From NCBI GenBank assembly GCA_021373015.1, contig JAJFTJ010000007.1:107135-171134 (forward strand): a stretch of DNA of 64,000 nucleotides. Direction: 5' to 3'. The stretch comes from Nitrospiraceae bacterium. GTDB lineage: Bacteria > Nitrospirota > Thermodesulfovibrionia > Thermodesulfovibrionales > UBA1546. Position numbers and translations under genes: made by a program. Below, one piece after another: positions 9,486-18,166 of the stretch. The notes below the pieces were generated by a model. That model saw only the letters and a program-made list of their open reading frames with translations. It had not been told where the DNA came from and did no database searches. How positions within the stretch are numbered: position 1 is the stretch's first letter; every line of letters begins with the position of its first letter.

Positions 9486-11051
9486 ATGCTCCAGAGAATT
9501 GAAATATATGACACAACATTGAGGGATGGTGCCCAGGCAGAAGACATTTCGTTTTCTGTGGATGACAAGCTGGCTATTACATCAAAGCTTAATGATCTTG
9601 GCATTCACTATATCGAGGGAGGCTGGCCGGGCTCTAATCCTAGAGATGCCGAGTATTTTAAGAGAGTAAAAAAACTTAAGTTAAAAAATTCAACAATAGC
9701 TGCTTTTGGAAGCACACACAGTCCGAAACATAGCGCAAGAGATGATGCAAATCTGAAGTCCCTGATTGCAGCCGAGACATCAACAATCACTATTTTTGGA
9801 AAGACATGGGATTTTCATGTTAAGGAATCACTAAGAATATCATTAAAGGAAAACCTTGAAATAATACATGGCTCAGTTTCGTATCTGAAAAAATACACTG
9901 GCAAGGTATTTTTTGACGCAGAGCATTTTTTTGACGGTTACAAGTCAAACCCTGAGTTTGCAATTGCCTGTATTAGCGCTGCAAGTGATGCCGGATCAGA
10001 CTGTCTTGTTCTTTGCGATACAAACGGCGGGACAATGCCCGATGAGATAGAAGCTATAACAAAGAAAGTCATAGAGAAGATTAAATCTCCGGTAGGAATT
10101 CATGTGCATAATGATTCTGAATGTGCTGTTGGGAATTCGATTATTGCTGTAAGGGCAGGGGCAGCACAAGTTCAGGGAACAATAAACGGACTTGGGGAAA
10201 GATGCGGGAATGCAAATCTCTGCTCGATTATTCCTAATCTCAAGCTCAAACTTGGAATCAAATGCATAAGCGATAAACAGCTCAGGAAACTCAGGGATGT
10301 ATCAAGATTTGTCAACGAGATAGGAAATCTCAGACATTTTAAGAGACAGCCTTTTGTCGGAGACAGCGCTTTTGCACATAAGGCTGGGATTCATGTGAGC
10401 GCTGTTATGAAAAATCCTGAGACTTATGAACATGTAAAACCTGAACTTATAGGAAACTCGCACAGAGTCTTGATATCAGACCTTGCAGGAAAGAGCAATA
10501 TAATTAGAAAGGCAAAAGAATTTCATATAAAAATAGAGCCGGATTCACCGAAGCTTCAGGTAATACTAAATAACTTGAAGGATCTGGAGTATCAGGGATT
10601 TCAGTTTGAAGGCGCAGAGGCATCTTTCGAGCTGATTTTGAAAAAAGCATTCGGTCTTCACAAAAAATTCTTCGAACTTATAGGATTCAGAGTGATAGTA
10701 GAGAAAAGAAAAGAGGGCGAAGATCCTCTAACCGAAGCTACTATTATGCTGAAAGTCGGAGGTAAGATAGAGCATACTGCTTCTACAGGAGACGGACCGG
10801 TTAATGCTCTTGATAATGCATTAAGAAAAGCCCTTGAAAAATTCTATCCCAAGCTTAAAGAAATAAAACTTGACGACTATAAGGTCAGGGTTCTGACAGC
10901 AGGCAAGGGAACATCTGCCAAGGTAAGGGTTTTGGCAGAATCAGGCGACGGCAGGAAGAAATGGTGGACTGTAGGAGTATCAGAAAATATAATTGAAGCA
11001 TCATGGCAGGCTCTTGTTGATAGTATAGAATATAAACTGTTAAAAGAATAA
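9486..11051 (+). CDS. cimA: (R)-citramalate synthase
   Basis: CimA condenses pyruvate with acetyl-CoA to citramalate, opening the threonine-independent route to isoleucine. The N-terminal HMGL/TIM-barrel domain has DTTLRDGAQ and the metal-binding [13 protein letters not shown], then GERCGNANL. The C-terminal region from about residue 390 is a LeuA-type allosteric domain. I prefer ATG 9486, which begins [15 protein letters not shown] as in relatives; in-frame codons back to 9456 overlap the ahcY stop. No strong ribosome binding site is visible at 9486. A 2-isopropylmalate synthase call is less likely given the length and domain arrangement. Confidence 0.92.
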   Translation: MLQRIEIYDTTLRDGAQAEDISFSVDDKLAITSKLNDLGIHYIEGGWPGSNPRDAEYFKRVKKLKLKNSTIAAFGSTHSPKHSARDDANLKSLIAAETSTITIFGKTWDFHVKESLRISLKENLEIIHGSVSYLKKYTGKVFFDAEHFFDGYKSNPEFAIACISAASDAGSDCLVLCDTNGGTMPDEIEAITKKVIEKIKSPVGIHVHNDSECAVGNSIIAVRAGAAQVQGTINGLGERCGNANLCSIIPNLKLKLGIKCISDKQLRKLRDVSRFVNEIGNLRHFKRQPFVGDSAFAHKAGIHVSAVMKNPETYEHVKPELIGNSHRVLISDLAGKSNIIRKAKEFHIKIEPDSPKLQVILNNLKDLEYQGFQFEGAEASFELILKKAFGLHKKFFELIGFRVIVEKRKEGEDPLTEATIMLKVGGKIEHTASTGDGPVNALDNALRKALEKFYPKLKEIKLDDYKVRVLTAGKGTSAKVRVLAESGDGRKKWWTVGVSENIIEASWQALVDSIEYKLLKE

Positions 11052-11172
11052 CTAGCTGTAATATCAGAAGAGTTTTCATGTTTTCTCTCGTGTTTTCTCA
11101 TTGGAAAACATAAACAATCAAAATTATTTTTTAATTTACATTAATTTATAAATCTTTTTTTTCTTAAAAATC

Positions 11173-11202
11173 TTGACTATGAACTGTTATTTCTGTTAGG
11201 GT
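11173..11202 (+). promoter_or_regulatory. Possible promoter before the DksA-type gene
   Basis: TTGACT at 11173-11178 is a good -35 hexamer, but the element 17 bases downstream (TTAGGG) is a poor -10. It lies in the 181-base gap between cimA and the DksA-type gene. That gap is otherwise an AT-rich stretch with a weak GTTTTC/GAAAAC hairpin near 11091-11109. Confidence 0.25.
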
Positions 11203-11232
11203 TAAAAGTTACAAAATTCCAGAGGAGCTATT

Positions 11233-11817
11233 ATGTTAAAAAAGAATATGAAAAAGACTTCAAAGAGCGTGAAGAAACCTAAAACTGTTAAAACAGCAAG
11301 AAAACAGCAAACTAAAAAAAAGATAGAAAAGAAAAAAATAGCAGCAAAAAAAACTACATCAAAGAAGGCTGGAGTAAAGAAAACAGTTCTAAAAAAAATA
11401 GCAGCATTTGCAGAACAGACAGCGCTTCCTGCTCCAAAAATCAGGAAACCGCTTACTGAGAGAGATAAAAGACTTTTTGAGATAAGAAAAAAACTTGTTG
11501 AACAAAAAGAGATTATACTGAATGAGGCGGAGGCTGCCTTGAATGAACTTCCAGGGCAGACGATATTCCCTGATATGGGTGATCAGGCTTCTGCAGAGAT
11601 AGACAGAAATTTCATGCTGAGACTAAGAGGCAGGGAACAAAAACTGCTTAAAAAAATAGAGGAAGCAATCGAGAGAATAAACAACGGTACATTCGGTATT
11701 TGCGAGAACTGCGGTGTGGACATAGATATCAAAAGACTCGAGGCAAGACCTGTAACAAATATGTGCATTGACTGCAAGACCCAGCAGGAAGAAGAGGAAA
11801 AACTGAAAGAGAGTTAA
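11233..11817 (+). CDS. DksA/TraR-family zinc-finger regulator with a lysine-rich N-terminal tail
   Basis: The C-terminal two-thirds is a DksA-type RNA polymerase-binding protein. It has the coiled-coil tip motif DMGDQA (DxxDxA, residues 114-119) and a C4 zinc finger with Cys 157, 160, 178 and 181 (CENC...CIDC). DksA proteins act with ppGpp in the polymerase secondary channel. Residues 1-60 are an added tail rich in KK, KT and AKK repeats, resembling histone-H1-like bacterial proteins and likely to bind nucleic acid. AGAGGAG precedes the ATG. The gene ends tail to tail with dppC, sharing 4 bases. Confidence 0.88.
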   Translation: MLKKNMKKTSKSVKKPKTVKTARKQQTKKKIEKKKIAAKKTTSKKAGVKKTVLKKIAAFAEQTALPAPKIRKPLTERDKRLFEIRKKLVEQKEIILNEAEAALNELPGQTIFPDMGDQASAEIDRNFMLRLRGREQKLLKKIEEAIERINNGTFGICENCGVDIDIKRLEARPVTNMCIDCKTQQEEEEKLKES

Positions 11818-12614
11818 TTCACTCTCAATCCGTACTTATCTCTCAAAGCATCGCCTACAATATTAAAACAAAGAGATGTTAGCGCTATGGCCAATCCGGG
11901 GAAGAGTACCATCCAAGGTTCTGATGAAATGTATGCTCTATTCATGCTGACCATTGATCCCCATGTTGCCATTGGTGGCTGTGCTCCTAATCCCAGAAAA
12001 CTTAAAGATGCCTCTGTCAGTACATAACCTCCAAGTTTAATCCCTGCCATAACAAATGCAATGGGAATGCACTGGGGCATGAGATGTACAAAAAGTATTC
12101 TAGATCTACTGCATCCGATTGATTTTGCAGCTTCGATATATGCTGCATCTTTTAATGTCAGAACATATCCGCGAATCAATCTTGCAAACGATGCCCAGCC
12201 CACAAAGGATATTGCGATCATGACTGTATAAATTCCAGGAATGAATATTATTGAAACTCCTATCGCAAGAAGCAGGGACGGGAAGGAGAGAATAAGATCA
12301 GCGAATGCCATTATTATGGTGTCAATTTTCCCTCCAAAGTATCCTGCGCAAAGTCCCGTAAACAGGCCGATGCTCATTGAAATTAATGCAGCAATTAATG
12401 CAATGCTTATTGATATTCTTCCTCCATAGATCACTCTCGAGAAAATGTCTCTGCCTTTGTTATCTGTTCCGAACAGATGTTTTGTGCTCGGCGATTCTTT
12501 TATGCTGTCAAGGTCGATTTTTTCAGGATCATATGCAGAAATAAAGGGTGAAAAAATCGAAACAGATAATATAACAATAAGCATTAAGGCGGATATCTTA
12601 CCTGTCAGGTGCAT
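11814..12614 (-). CDS. dppC: Peptide/nickel-type ABC transporter permease (DppC-like)
   Basis: This 266-residue inner-membrane permease belongs to the DppC/OppC family. It has the periplasmic segment HLFGTDNKGRDIFSRVIYG and about six membrane helices. The EAA loop EAAKSIGCSRSRILFVHLMP contacts the ATPase. The C-terminal SLSFLGLGAQPPMATWG is a family hallmark. It overlaps dppB by 17 bases. No ATPase (DppD/F) genes follow in this window; the binding protein is encoded separately at 38315. The solute could be peptide, nickel or another small molecule. Confidence 0.88.
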   Translation of the reverse strand: MHLTGKISALMLIVILSVSIFSPFISAYDPEKIDLDSIKESPSTKHLFGTDNKGRDIFSRVIYGGRISISIALIAALISMSIGLFTGLCAGYFGGKIDTIIMAFADLILSFPSLLLAIGVSIIFIPGIYTVMIAISFVGWASFARLIRGYVLTLKDAAYIEAAKSIGCSRSRILFVHLMPQCIPIAFVMAGIKLGGYVLTEASLSFLGLGAQPPMATWGSMVSMNRAYISSEPWMVLFPGLAIALTSLCFNIVGDALRDKYGLRVN

Positions 12615-13530
12615 AAAGTCTTATCCTCGGGTCAATATAGTGGTATATGACGTCTACTATAATATTTATTGCGACAAAGACTGTTGTACCTGTGATTATG
12701 CACCCCATTATCACTGGATAGTCTCTTTTTGTTATCCCATCCATTATAAATCTTCCAATACCGTCCCAGCCGAAGATCGTCTCAGTCAGAACTGCCCCAT
12801 TCAAATAGCTTCCAAAATCCAGTCCGATTACCGTGACAAGAGGAATCAGTGCGTTTTTGAATATATGAGTGCTGTTAATCCTGAATTCACTTAATCCTTT
12901 TGCTCGTGCGGTATTTACAAAAGGCATATCGCTTATCTCTATGACAGATGTTCTTGTCACTCTTGCCAGAGTTGCAATTGCAGGAAGCGCTAATGTGAGC
13001 GCAGGCATGAAAAGAAATCTTATATCTCCTGTGCCTGAAGGCGGAAAGAGTTTAAACTTGAGGCTGAATATCAGCATTATAATCAATCCACTCCAGAATA
13101 CCGGAAGGCTGAGTCCTGCTATAGAAAGTGATGATATTATTCTGTCAGTTGCTGTATTTTTTTTGTATGCTGCTATAAATCCCAGCGTGATGCCTATTGG
13201 AATTGCTATGAACATTGCGGCTAATGCAAGTTTAATGGTATTGGGAAATTTCAGGAGTATATCATCAAGTACTTTTCTGTTTGTGAAATAGGATCTTCCC
13301 ATTTCACCTGTTGCAAGTAGCTTTATATAACCTAAATACTGGCTCATTACATCTTTGTCAGCGCCAAGTTCTTTGCGTATTTTTTCTATAACTTCTTTTT
13401 GCGCTCTTTCACCGACAATGTTCTGCGCAGGATCCCCGGGAAGGGCTTTTGTAAGCGAAAATGTTATAAGCGTAATGCCAAACAAAAGTAAAATCAGGAT
13501 AAGAAAACGTTTTAAAAGATAGAGTTTAAT
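12598..13530 (-). CDS. dppB: Peptide/nickel-type ABC transporter permease (DppB-like), apparent ATT start
   Basis: This permease partners DppC. It shows LTKALPGDPAQ near the N-terminus, an EAA loop (NTARAKGLSEFRINSTHIFKNA) and the C-terminal ETIFGWDGIGR. The first standard start is TTG 13485, which would cut into the first membrane helix and has no ribosome binding site. The frame stays open upstream to a TAA at 13552-13554, and translates to a typical N-terminus, KLYLLKRFLILILLLLFGIT. The only initiator-like codon with a ribosome binding site is ATT 13528-13530, with GGAG 8 bases upstream. I therefore annotate 310 residues from ATT. Function is firm; the start is inferred. Confidence 0.8.
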   Translation of the reverse strand: MKLYLLKRFLILILLLFGITLITFSLTKALPGDPAQNIVGERAQKEVIEKIRKELGADKDVMSQYLGYIKLLATGEMGRSYFTNRKVLDDILLKFPNTIKLALAAMFIAIPIGITLGFIAAYKKNTATDRIISSLSIAGLSLPVFWSGLIIMLIFSLKFKLFPPSGTGDIRFLFMPALTLALPAIATLARVTRTSVIEISDMPFVNTARAKGLSEFRINSTHIFKNALIPLVTVIGLDFGSYLNGAVLTETIFGWDGIGRFIMDGITKRDYPVIMGCIITGTTVFVAINIIVDVIYHYIDPRIRLYAPDR

Positions 13531-13598
13531 TGTGATTTCTCCAGTGTCTGCTTAGTTTTAGAAAATGTAATTTTCTGACAAGTCTTATACATAATAAA

Positions 13599-14792
13599 TC
13601 AGCAAGTTGTCTCCAGCAATTTTATGGCCTGTTTTTTTGTTTTAAGCTTACCCTCAAACTGCATTTTTTTCAATTTTCGTATAAATTCTCCAAGTTCTAA
13701 CCCTTCTTTTAATCTTGTAAGTTTCATTATTTCGTGCGTGTTTAAAAGACCCTTATGTAAAATATGATTAAATCGTTCCAGTTCTGCAATAAAACCAAGC
13801 TTGTTGCTAAGAATAACAAAGTCCAAGGCAGAAAATTTTAACTTTAAAAAAGTTTCAAACATGTTTTTTTTGCTGAAAAGATTTTTATTTCCTGATTGCC
13901 ACTGAAGTTTATGAACATTTTTCATGCGCTCTTGTATCTGTCTGCTCAAGGAAAGTCTGTTCCTGCTAAGGGTTGAGCCATATAGAATGAGTTCGAGTCT
14001 CATAAGTCCTTTCAGACTGAGTTCCTGAGAAAAGGTTTCATCAAGAGCATTTTTGTATTTTATTGGTATTTTTTTAAAGGATGATTCAAGTTTTAAAAAA
14101 GAGGAGATATTTTTTGAAAGTTTTTTATCCTCTATTGAAATGAAATGTTTCAGCAATCTGTCCTGATACGCAAGCTTAAGCGCTTGAAAATAATTTTTTG
14201 AATCCAGAAGTTTAAAAAATTCTGAAGTTATTCTTTCAGAAGCAGAATTTTTTATCAAACCGCATAGTTTTTTAACAATACTGCGTGTATTGCTGTCTAT
14301 GATCCATCCTAGTTCAGCAGCAAACCTGTATGTTCTTAAAAGCCTGAGAGGATCCTTTCTGAAATTATCAATTGATATTGCCTTGATTCTTTTATTTTTG
14401 ATGTCATTTATGCCGCCGAACAGATCAATAAGTCCGGTTTGTGAAGACCATGCAAGTGCATTCATGGTGAAATCTCTTTCAGCAAGATTATCTTCAAGCA
14501 TTGATTTCAGCTCTGTAAAATCCAGTGTGCTGCCATCTTTAAAAATAATCCTGAACAGCTGCTCTTTTTTAAGCTCGACAAGTGAAGCTTTTTCATGGTC
14601 GAGATTCAGTTTTTTATAAACAATTTCTGCAAATTTCTTAATATCCCCTCGGACAATATAGTCTATATCTCTTCCTTTTTTACCAGCAAATATATTTCTC
14701 AAATAACCGCCGACAATATAAACTTCTTTTCTCAAAGAAAAGATTTTAGCGTTAGTTCTGTTAATAAGAATTCTTCTTTCCAGATTGATCAT
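13599..14792 (-). CDS. cca: CCA-adding enzyme / tRNA nucleotidyltransferase (class II, poly(A) polymerase family)
   Basis: The enzyme adds or repairs the CCA end of tRNAs. The nucleotidyltransferase head carries GGYLRN and GRDIDY (the DxD metal site) in the first 45 residues. LAERDFTMNALAW follows, then the neck motif DPLRLLRTYRFAAEL. The C-terminal half is a poorly conserved helical body. Poly(A) polymerase or a split A- or CC-adding enzyme cannot be ruled out from sequence. The local tRNA-Leu gene lacks an encoded CCA, so such an enzyme is needed. It is a single gene on the minus strand. Confidence 0.85.
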   Translation of the reverse strand: MINLERRILINRTNAKIFSLRKEVYIVGGYLRNIFAGKKGRDIDYIVRGDIKKFAEIVYKKLNLDHEKASLVELKKEQLFRIIFKDGSTLDFTELKSMLEDNLAERDFTMNALAWSSQTGLIDLFGGINDIKNKRIKAISIDNFRKDPLRLLRTYRFAAELGWIIDSNTRSIVKKLCGLIKNSASERITSEFFKLLDSKNYFQALKLAYQDRLLKHFISIEDKKLSKNISSFLKLESSFKKIPIKYKNALDETFSQELSLKGLMRLELILYGSTLSRNRLSLSRQIQERMKNVHKLQWQSGNKNLFSKKNMFETFLKLKFSALDFVILSNKLGFIAELERFNHILHKGLLNTHEIMKLTRLKEGLELGEFIRKLKKMQFEGKLKTKKQAIKLLETTC

Positions 14793-14904
14793 GCTTATAT
14801 TTTATCCATAATCAGACTTTAAATAATACAAAAACATTAAATATTTAGTTTTTTCGGTCGATATATATTATGAGATATATCAGATATCTTCTCCAGAAAA
14901 ATAT

Positions 14905-15732
14905 ATGTATATCAACAGAGCAGACAATTATATTTCCTTTGAGCAATCCCTGTTAGTAATAGATAACTGTGAAAGAACCAGAGAAAATCTTTTTTCTGTG
15001 TTCAGAGGCAGAATAAAGATATTTATTGCCCGCACCGGTTCCGAGGGGCTCGATATGCTTTCCGAGAATACAGGGGTAGTCCTGTTGAATTACATTCTTC
15101 CTGATATGGAAGGAAGTAATGTTTTGAGGGAAATAAAAATACGCTATCCGTCTATACCGGTAATTGTTATGACAAGTTATGGAAGCGAGGAAATATGCCA
15201 AAAGGTTTTTAGACTAAGGGCAATTGATTATATAAAAAAGCCATTAAATATAGATGAGATTAGAGATAAAGTAGATATTCTTCTGAAAATCAGGGATAAC
15301 AAATCTGGGAACAGAGAGCCATTGTTTTTTGAATTATCAAGCGACAGCAAGTGGTGCACAGCAAATCAAATGTCATTCGAAGTGCAAACAAAAATAATCA
15401 AAATAAAAAAATATCTAGACGAAAACTATATGGTTAATATTGACATGCAGAAAATATTGAAGCAGGCCTGCATGAACAAGACCTATTTCTGTAATTTTTT
15501 TAAAATAGCTACAGGACAGACTTTTAAAAATTATTTGATTAATAAAAGGCTTGAAATTGCAAAAAAGCTTTTGAAAAACAGGAAGCTTTCGGTAAGCGAT
15601 ATAGCTTACAAAATAGGTTACACGCCGAAATATTTTTCAGAATCCTTCAAGAAAACAGTTGGGATCTCTCCCCGGAAATTCAAAAAACTAAAAATTGACA
15701 AATTCGGGAATAAATTTGACTACTACAGGTAG
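14905..15732 (+). CDS. AraC-type regulator with a degenerate receiver domain
   Basis: Residues 14-125 form a CheY-like receiver and residues 155-270 an AraC/XylS helix-turn-helix pair (YFCNFFKIATGQTF, then SVSDIAYKIGYTPKYFS). The position normally holding the phosphorylated Asp is Asn 62 (LLNYILPD), and the usual acidic pair is D20-N21. Thr 90 and the KKP lysines remain. The domain therefore probably cannot be phosphorylated in the normal way. No kinase gene is adjacent. It lies 101 bases before the unknown operon at 15834-18101 in the same direction and may regulate it; that link is only positional. Confidence 0.85.
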   Translation: MYINRADNYISFEQSLLVIDNCERTRENLFSVFRGRIKIFIARTGSEGLDMLSENTGVVLLNYILPDMEGSNVLREIKIRYPSIPVIVMTSYGSEEICQKVFRLRAIDYIKKPLNIDEIRDKVDILLKIRDNKSGNREPLFFELSSDSKWCTANQMSFEVQTKIIKIKKYLDENYMVNIDMQKILKQACMNKTYFCNFFKIATGQTFKNYLINKRLEIAKKLLKNRKLSVSDIAYKIGYTPKYFSESFKKTVGISPRKFKKLKIDKFGNKFDYYR

Positions 15733-15833
15733 TCTTTCTCTCTCCTTAGTGATATTTTTTTACACTAGCAGAGGTTAGTTCATACAGCTCTCAGAAATTA
15801 AGTTAATAGAAAATAAACCTTGCGAGGTGCTAC

Positions 15834-16199
15834 ATGAAAAAGGTGAAGAGTAAGGGGAAATACAAAATCGCTGCAATCAAAACAACAGCCGCAAGTAGAA
15901 AAGTTTGTGCGGATCATCAGGATTTGTTGAAGATAGCAGTCCTTGCGAAAAATTCGATTAAAGAGGAGCCAAAACTAGGCATGCTTTTTATGGTAAACCC
16001 AGTTCTTGCAATAAAGGAGATGGGTGTTGAGTTAACTGACTCAATGACAAAGCATGTAAAAAAAGCTATTAGGACAGCGAAATTAACTGAAGGGAATAAG
16101 GCGCTTTTCAAAAAGGTAAAAAATGGAAAATTTAAGATTCCATGGGTAGATAAAGTAACTTTCAGAAAAAATAAGATCGCTGATGAGATCGGGAGGTGA
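15834..16199 (+). CDS. Small protein of unknown function, first gene of an unknown operon
   Basis: This 121-residue basic protein is not one I recognise. It has no signal peptide. The N-terminus is Lys-rich (KKVKSKGKYK). The middle contains MLFMVNPVLAIKEMGVELTD, which loosely recalls the P-x-x-AL-x-x-x-G-hEL pattern of Nif11/nitrile-hydratase-type leader peptides. No peptide-modifying enzyme is nearby, so I do not call it a leader. The ribosome binding site is AGGTG. Its stop lies inside the strong GGGAGGTGA ribosome binding site of the next gene, so the two are coupled. Confidence 0.7.
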   Translation: MKKVKSKGKYKIAAIKTTAASRKVCADHQDLLKIAVLAKNSIKEEPKLGMLFMVNPVLAIKEMGVELTDSMTKHVKKAIRTAKLTEGNKALFKKVKNGKFKIPWVDKVTFRKNKIADEIGR

Positions 16200-16202
16200 A
16201 AA

Positions 16203-17603
16203 ATGCCTAATGCATTAACTTCGGATTTTGAACTTGCTGCGCAGATTTCAGAAAACGTAGTCAGCAGAATTTTAGAAGGAGCTTATTTGCATGAAAGCAT
16301 ACCTCACAAAATTACCCGCAATTTTAATCAGTCCGGAACAGGAGGGAATGCTGATATCGATCTCTTTATGCCTTACATGAACTTTGACGTTATTTCAAGC
16401 GACCCTAATCCTATAGAAATAATATTTCCTATTAAAGCAAGGCTGAATATCACAAATCCTGCATGGGGAGAATTTAATGTAGAGGGGGATTTATCGGTTA
16501 TTACCTCTGTCGAAAAAATCAGGTCTTTTGATTCTTCGATAGGAGCTGATGTTGATGTTGTTGTGGTAAATTTCACTGACCTTTCTGATGAAGACTATAC
16601 CATTCACATAGTGGATGATATTGAGCACAAGGAAATAATAGAACTGATTATAAAGGAAATGATACGCCAGACTTTGCAGAATGAAACTCAGAAAATAGCT
16701 CTCTCGCCCGGAGTAACGCATGGCACAAACAGCGTCCAGTTCTTCGAGATGAAAATTGTCAATGATAGAACTCCTGCCGACCTTGATTATATGGCTCTTT
16801 TGATGAATTTCAGCAATACTCATACAACACCTGGCACAATAAATCCTTTTATCAGGCCGAACAAAGATTTTGCATTGGCTATCTCAAGAGAACTTGTTCA
16901 GACTAAATTTAATGATGCGATTACAGCGAAATTCGGCAGCCTTCCGGCAAGAATGCCGAGTGATAGCTCGATAGTGCTTCGTTCTTTGAATATGTCGCTT
17001 GAGAATGGGCATATACATGTGAGCGGAAGTTTAACTAAAGAGATTGACTGTTGGCCTGACGCAGATGTGGATTTCTCAGGTGATATTACTTTGAGTGTCG
17101 GGTCAGGGGGACAATTAGTTGCAAGTTCTCATAATGTCGATGTTGATCTTCCTTGGTGGGCGGATTTTTTAGGCGCAATTATTCCTATTATCGGATGGAT
17201 TGCTCTTGCTGTGATTTATGACGTTGTTGAGGACATGGCAGGAGACCTTTTGGCAGGAGAGATCACAGGTGCTTTTTCAGATCTCTCGCTCTTTCCTTCC
17301 ACCATACCACAGGTAGGAGGAATGGTCGAAGAAGCTCCGTCTTTCAGCACACGTAATGATGATGTTGAAATAAGACAGGAAGGATTGATTATCCACGGCT
17401 CAGTATTTCTGGATGAAGACGTCAGTGTCACAAGTTATCCCCTTGTCGGGAACAAACGCACATGTGAATTGCATTATGCAAACTGCTACTGGGTAACACA
17501 GATGTTTGACCACAATAAAAAAGGATTTGGCAGGAGAGAAGATGCCATCAGCATGGGATACAACGGCTGCTGGTATTGCATGAGAGATTATGATACAGGG
17601 TAA
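16203..17603 (+). CDS. Unknown protein, possible TULIP/P47-like lipid-binding fold, with a Cys/His C-terminal motif
   Basis: The 466-residue protein has no signal peptide and is dominated by alternating beta-type sequence. An amphipathic-hydrophobic stretch (WWADFLGAIIPIIGWIALAV) lies near residue 325. The layout loosely recalls tubular lipid-binding (TULIP, P47/OrfX-type) proteins; this is a weak fold guess. The last 46 residues are distinct: Cys 421, His 424 and Cys 428, then GYNGCWYC with Cys 456 and 459. They look like a small zinc site, reminiscent of Ada-type metal-binding tails. GGGAGGTGAAAA precedes the ATG. It sits 3 bases after the small basic gene and 39 before an exported protein. 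Confidence 0.7.
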   Translation: MPNALTSDFELAAQISENVVSRILEGAYLHESIPHKITRNFNQSGTGGNADIDLFMPYMNFDVISSDPNPIEIIFPIKARLNITNPAWGEFNVEGDLSVITSVEKIRSFDSSIGADVDVVVVNFTDLSDEDYTIHIVDDIEHKEIIELIIKEMIRQTLQNETQKIALSPGVTHGTNSVQFFEMKIVNDRTPADLDYMALLMNFSNTHTTPGTINPFIRPNKDFALAISRELVQTKFNDAITAKFGSLPARMPSDSSIVLRSLNMSLENGHIHVSGSLTKEIDCWPDADVDFSGDITLSVGSGGQLVASSHNVDVDLPWWADFLGAIIPIIGWIALAVIYDVVEDMAGDLLAGEITGAFSDLSLFPSTIPQVGGMVEEAPSFSTRNDDVEIRQEGLIIHGSVFLDEDVSVTSYPLVGNKRTCELHYANCYWVTQMFDHNKKGFGRREDAISMGYNGCWYCMRDYDTG

Positions 17604-17642
17604 TCATATTAAAAAATACTTTAATTCAACAAAGGAGGAAAA

Positions 17643-18101
17643 ATGGTAAAAAAAACATTTCCTTATCTGCTGTTGTCATTGCTTTTTATGCTGCCTTTTT
17701 TAATGGGCGGTATTTGTGACGGAGGCGGCAATGGAGGAGGAACCACGCCTACAGTGGCAGCAGTGAATTTAAGCGTAAAGTGGCCTTCTGGATTTTCCAA
17801 TGTTAATTGTACATCACGCTTAATCTGGAATTTTACTCCGGGCACGCTTACGGGCACAAGCGGCACTTCAACCCCTTTTGCTGTTGACCATAATTACAGC
17901 AGTACTTCAGATTCATATGGAGTATGTTATTTTTCTGATCTGATCACAAACATGAAAGTGGGTACATGGACAATAGCGGTTACTGATGGAGCTTGGGTAA
18001 CAAGCTGTGTACAGACGTTAGCAGCTGGAACTAATAATCTGAAATTTACAATAGGAAGGGCTGGATGCACAACAGGGTTAAATCCTTATCCCGGTGGCTG
18101 A
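17643..18101 (+). CDS. Exported Cys-containing protein of unknown function
   Basis: This 152-residue protein begins with a clear signal sequence (KK then a hydrophobic run to about residue 23). The region MGGIC at 21-25 resembles a lipobox but has Ile at -1, so lipoprotein status is doubtful. A Gly-rich linker (GGGNGGG) follows. The rest is a probable beta-sandwich rich in Ser/Thr with four further Cys residues that could form disulfides. I do not recognise the family. AGGAGGAAAA gives a strong ribosome binding site. It is the last gene of the operon, closed by the terminator at 18129. Confidence 0.72.
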   Translation: MVKKTFPYLLLSLLFMLPFLMGGICDGGGNGGGTTPTVAAVNLSVKWPSGFSNVNCTSRLIWNFTPGTLTGTSGTSTPFAVDHNYSSTSDSYGVCYFSDLITNMKVGTWTIAVTDGAWVTSCVQTLAAGTNNLKFTIGRAGCTTGLNPYPGG

Positions 18102-18128
18102 TATAATTTTGAGAAATGATTAATTTTT

Positions 18129-18155
18129 AAGGGGCAGTTCAAACTGCCCCTTTTT
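18129..18155 (+). terminator. Rho-independent terminator
   Basis: GGGGCAGTT at 18131-18139 pairs perfectly with AACTGCCCC at 18142-18150 across a two-base centre, and TTTTT follows. A-rich bases upstream could make it work weakly on the other strand. It closes the operon 15834-18101. Confidence 0.92.
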
Positions 18156-18166
18156 ATAACTATAAA

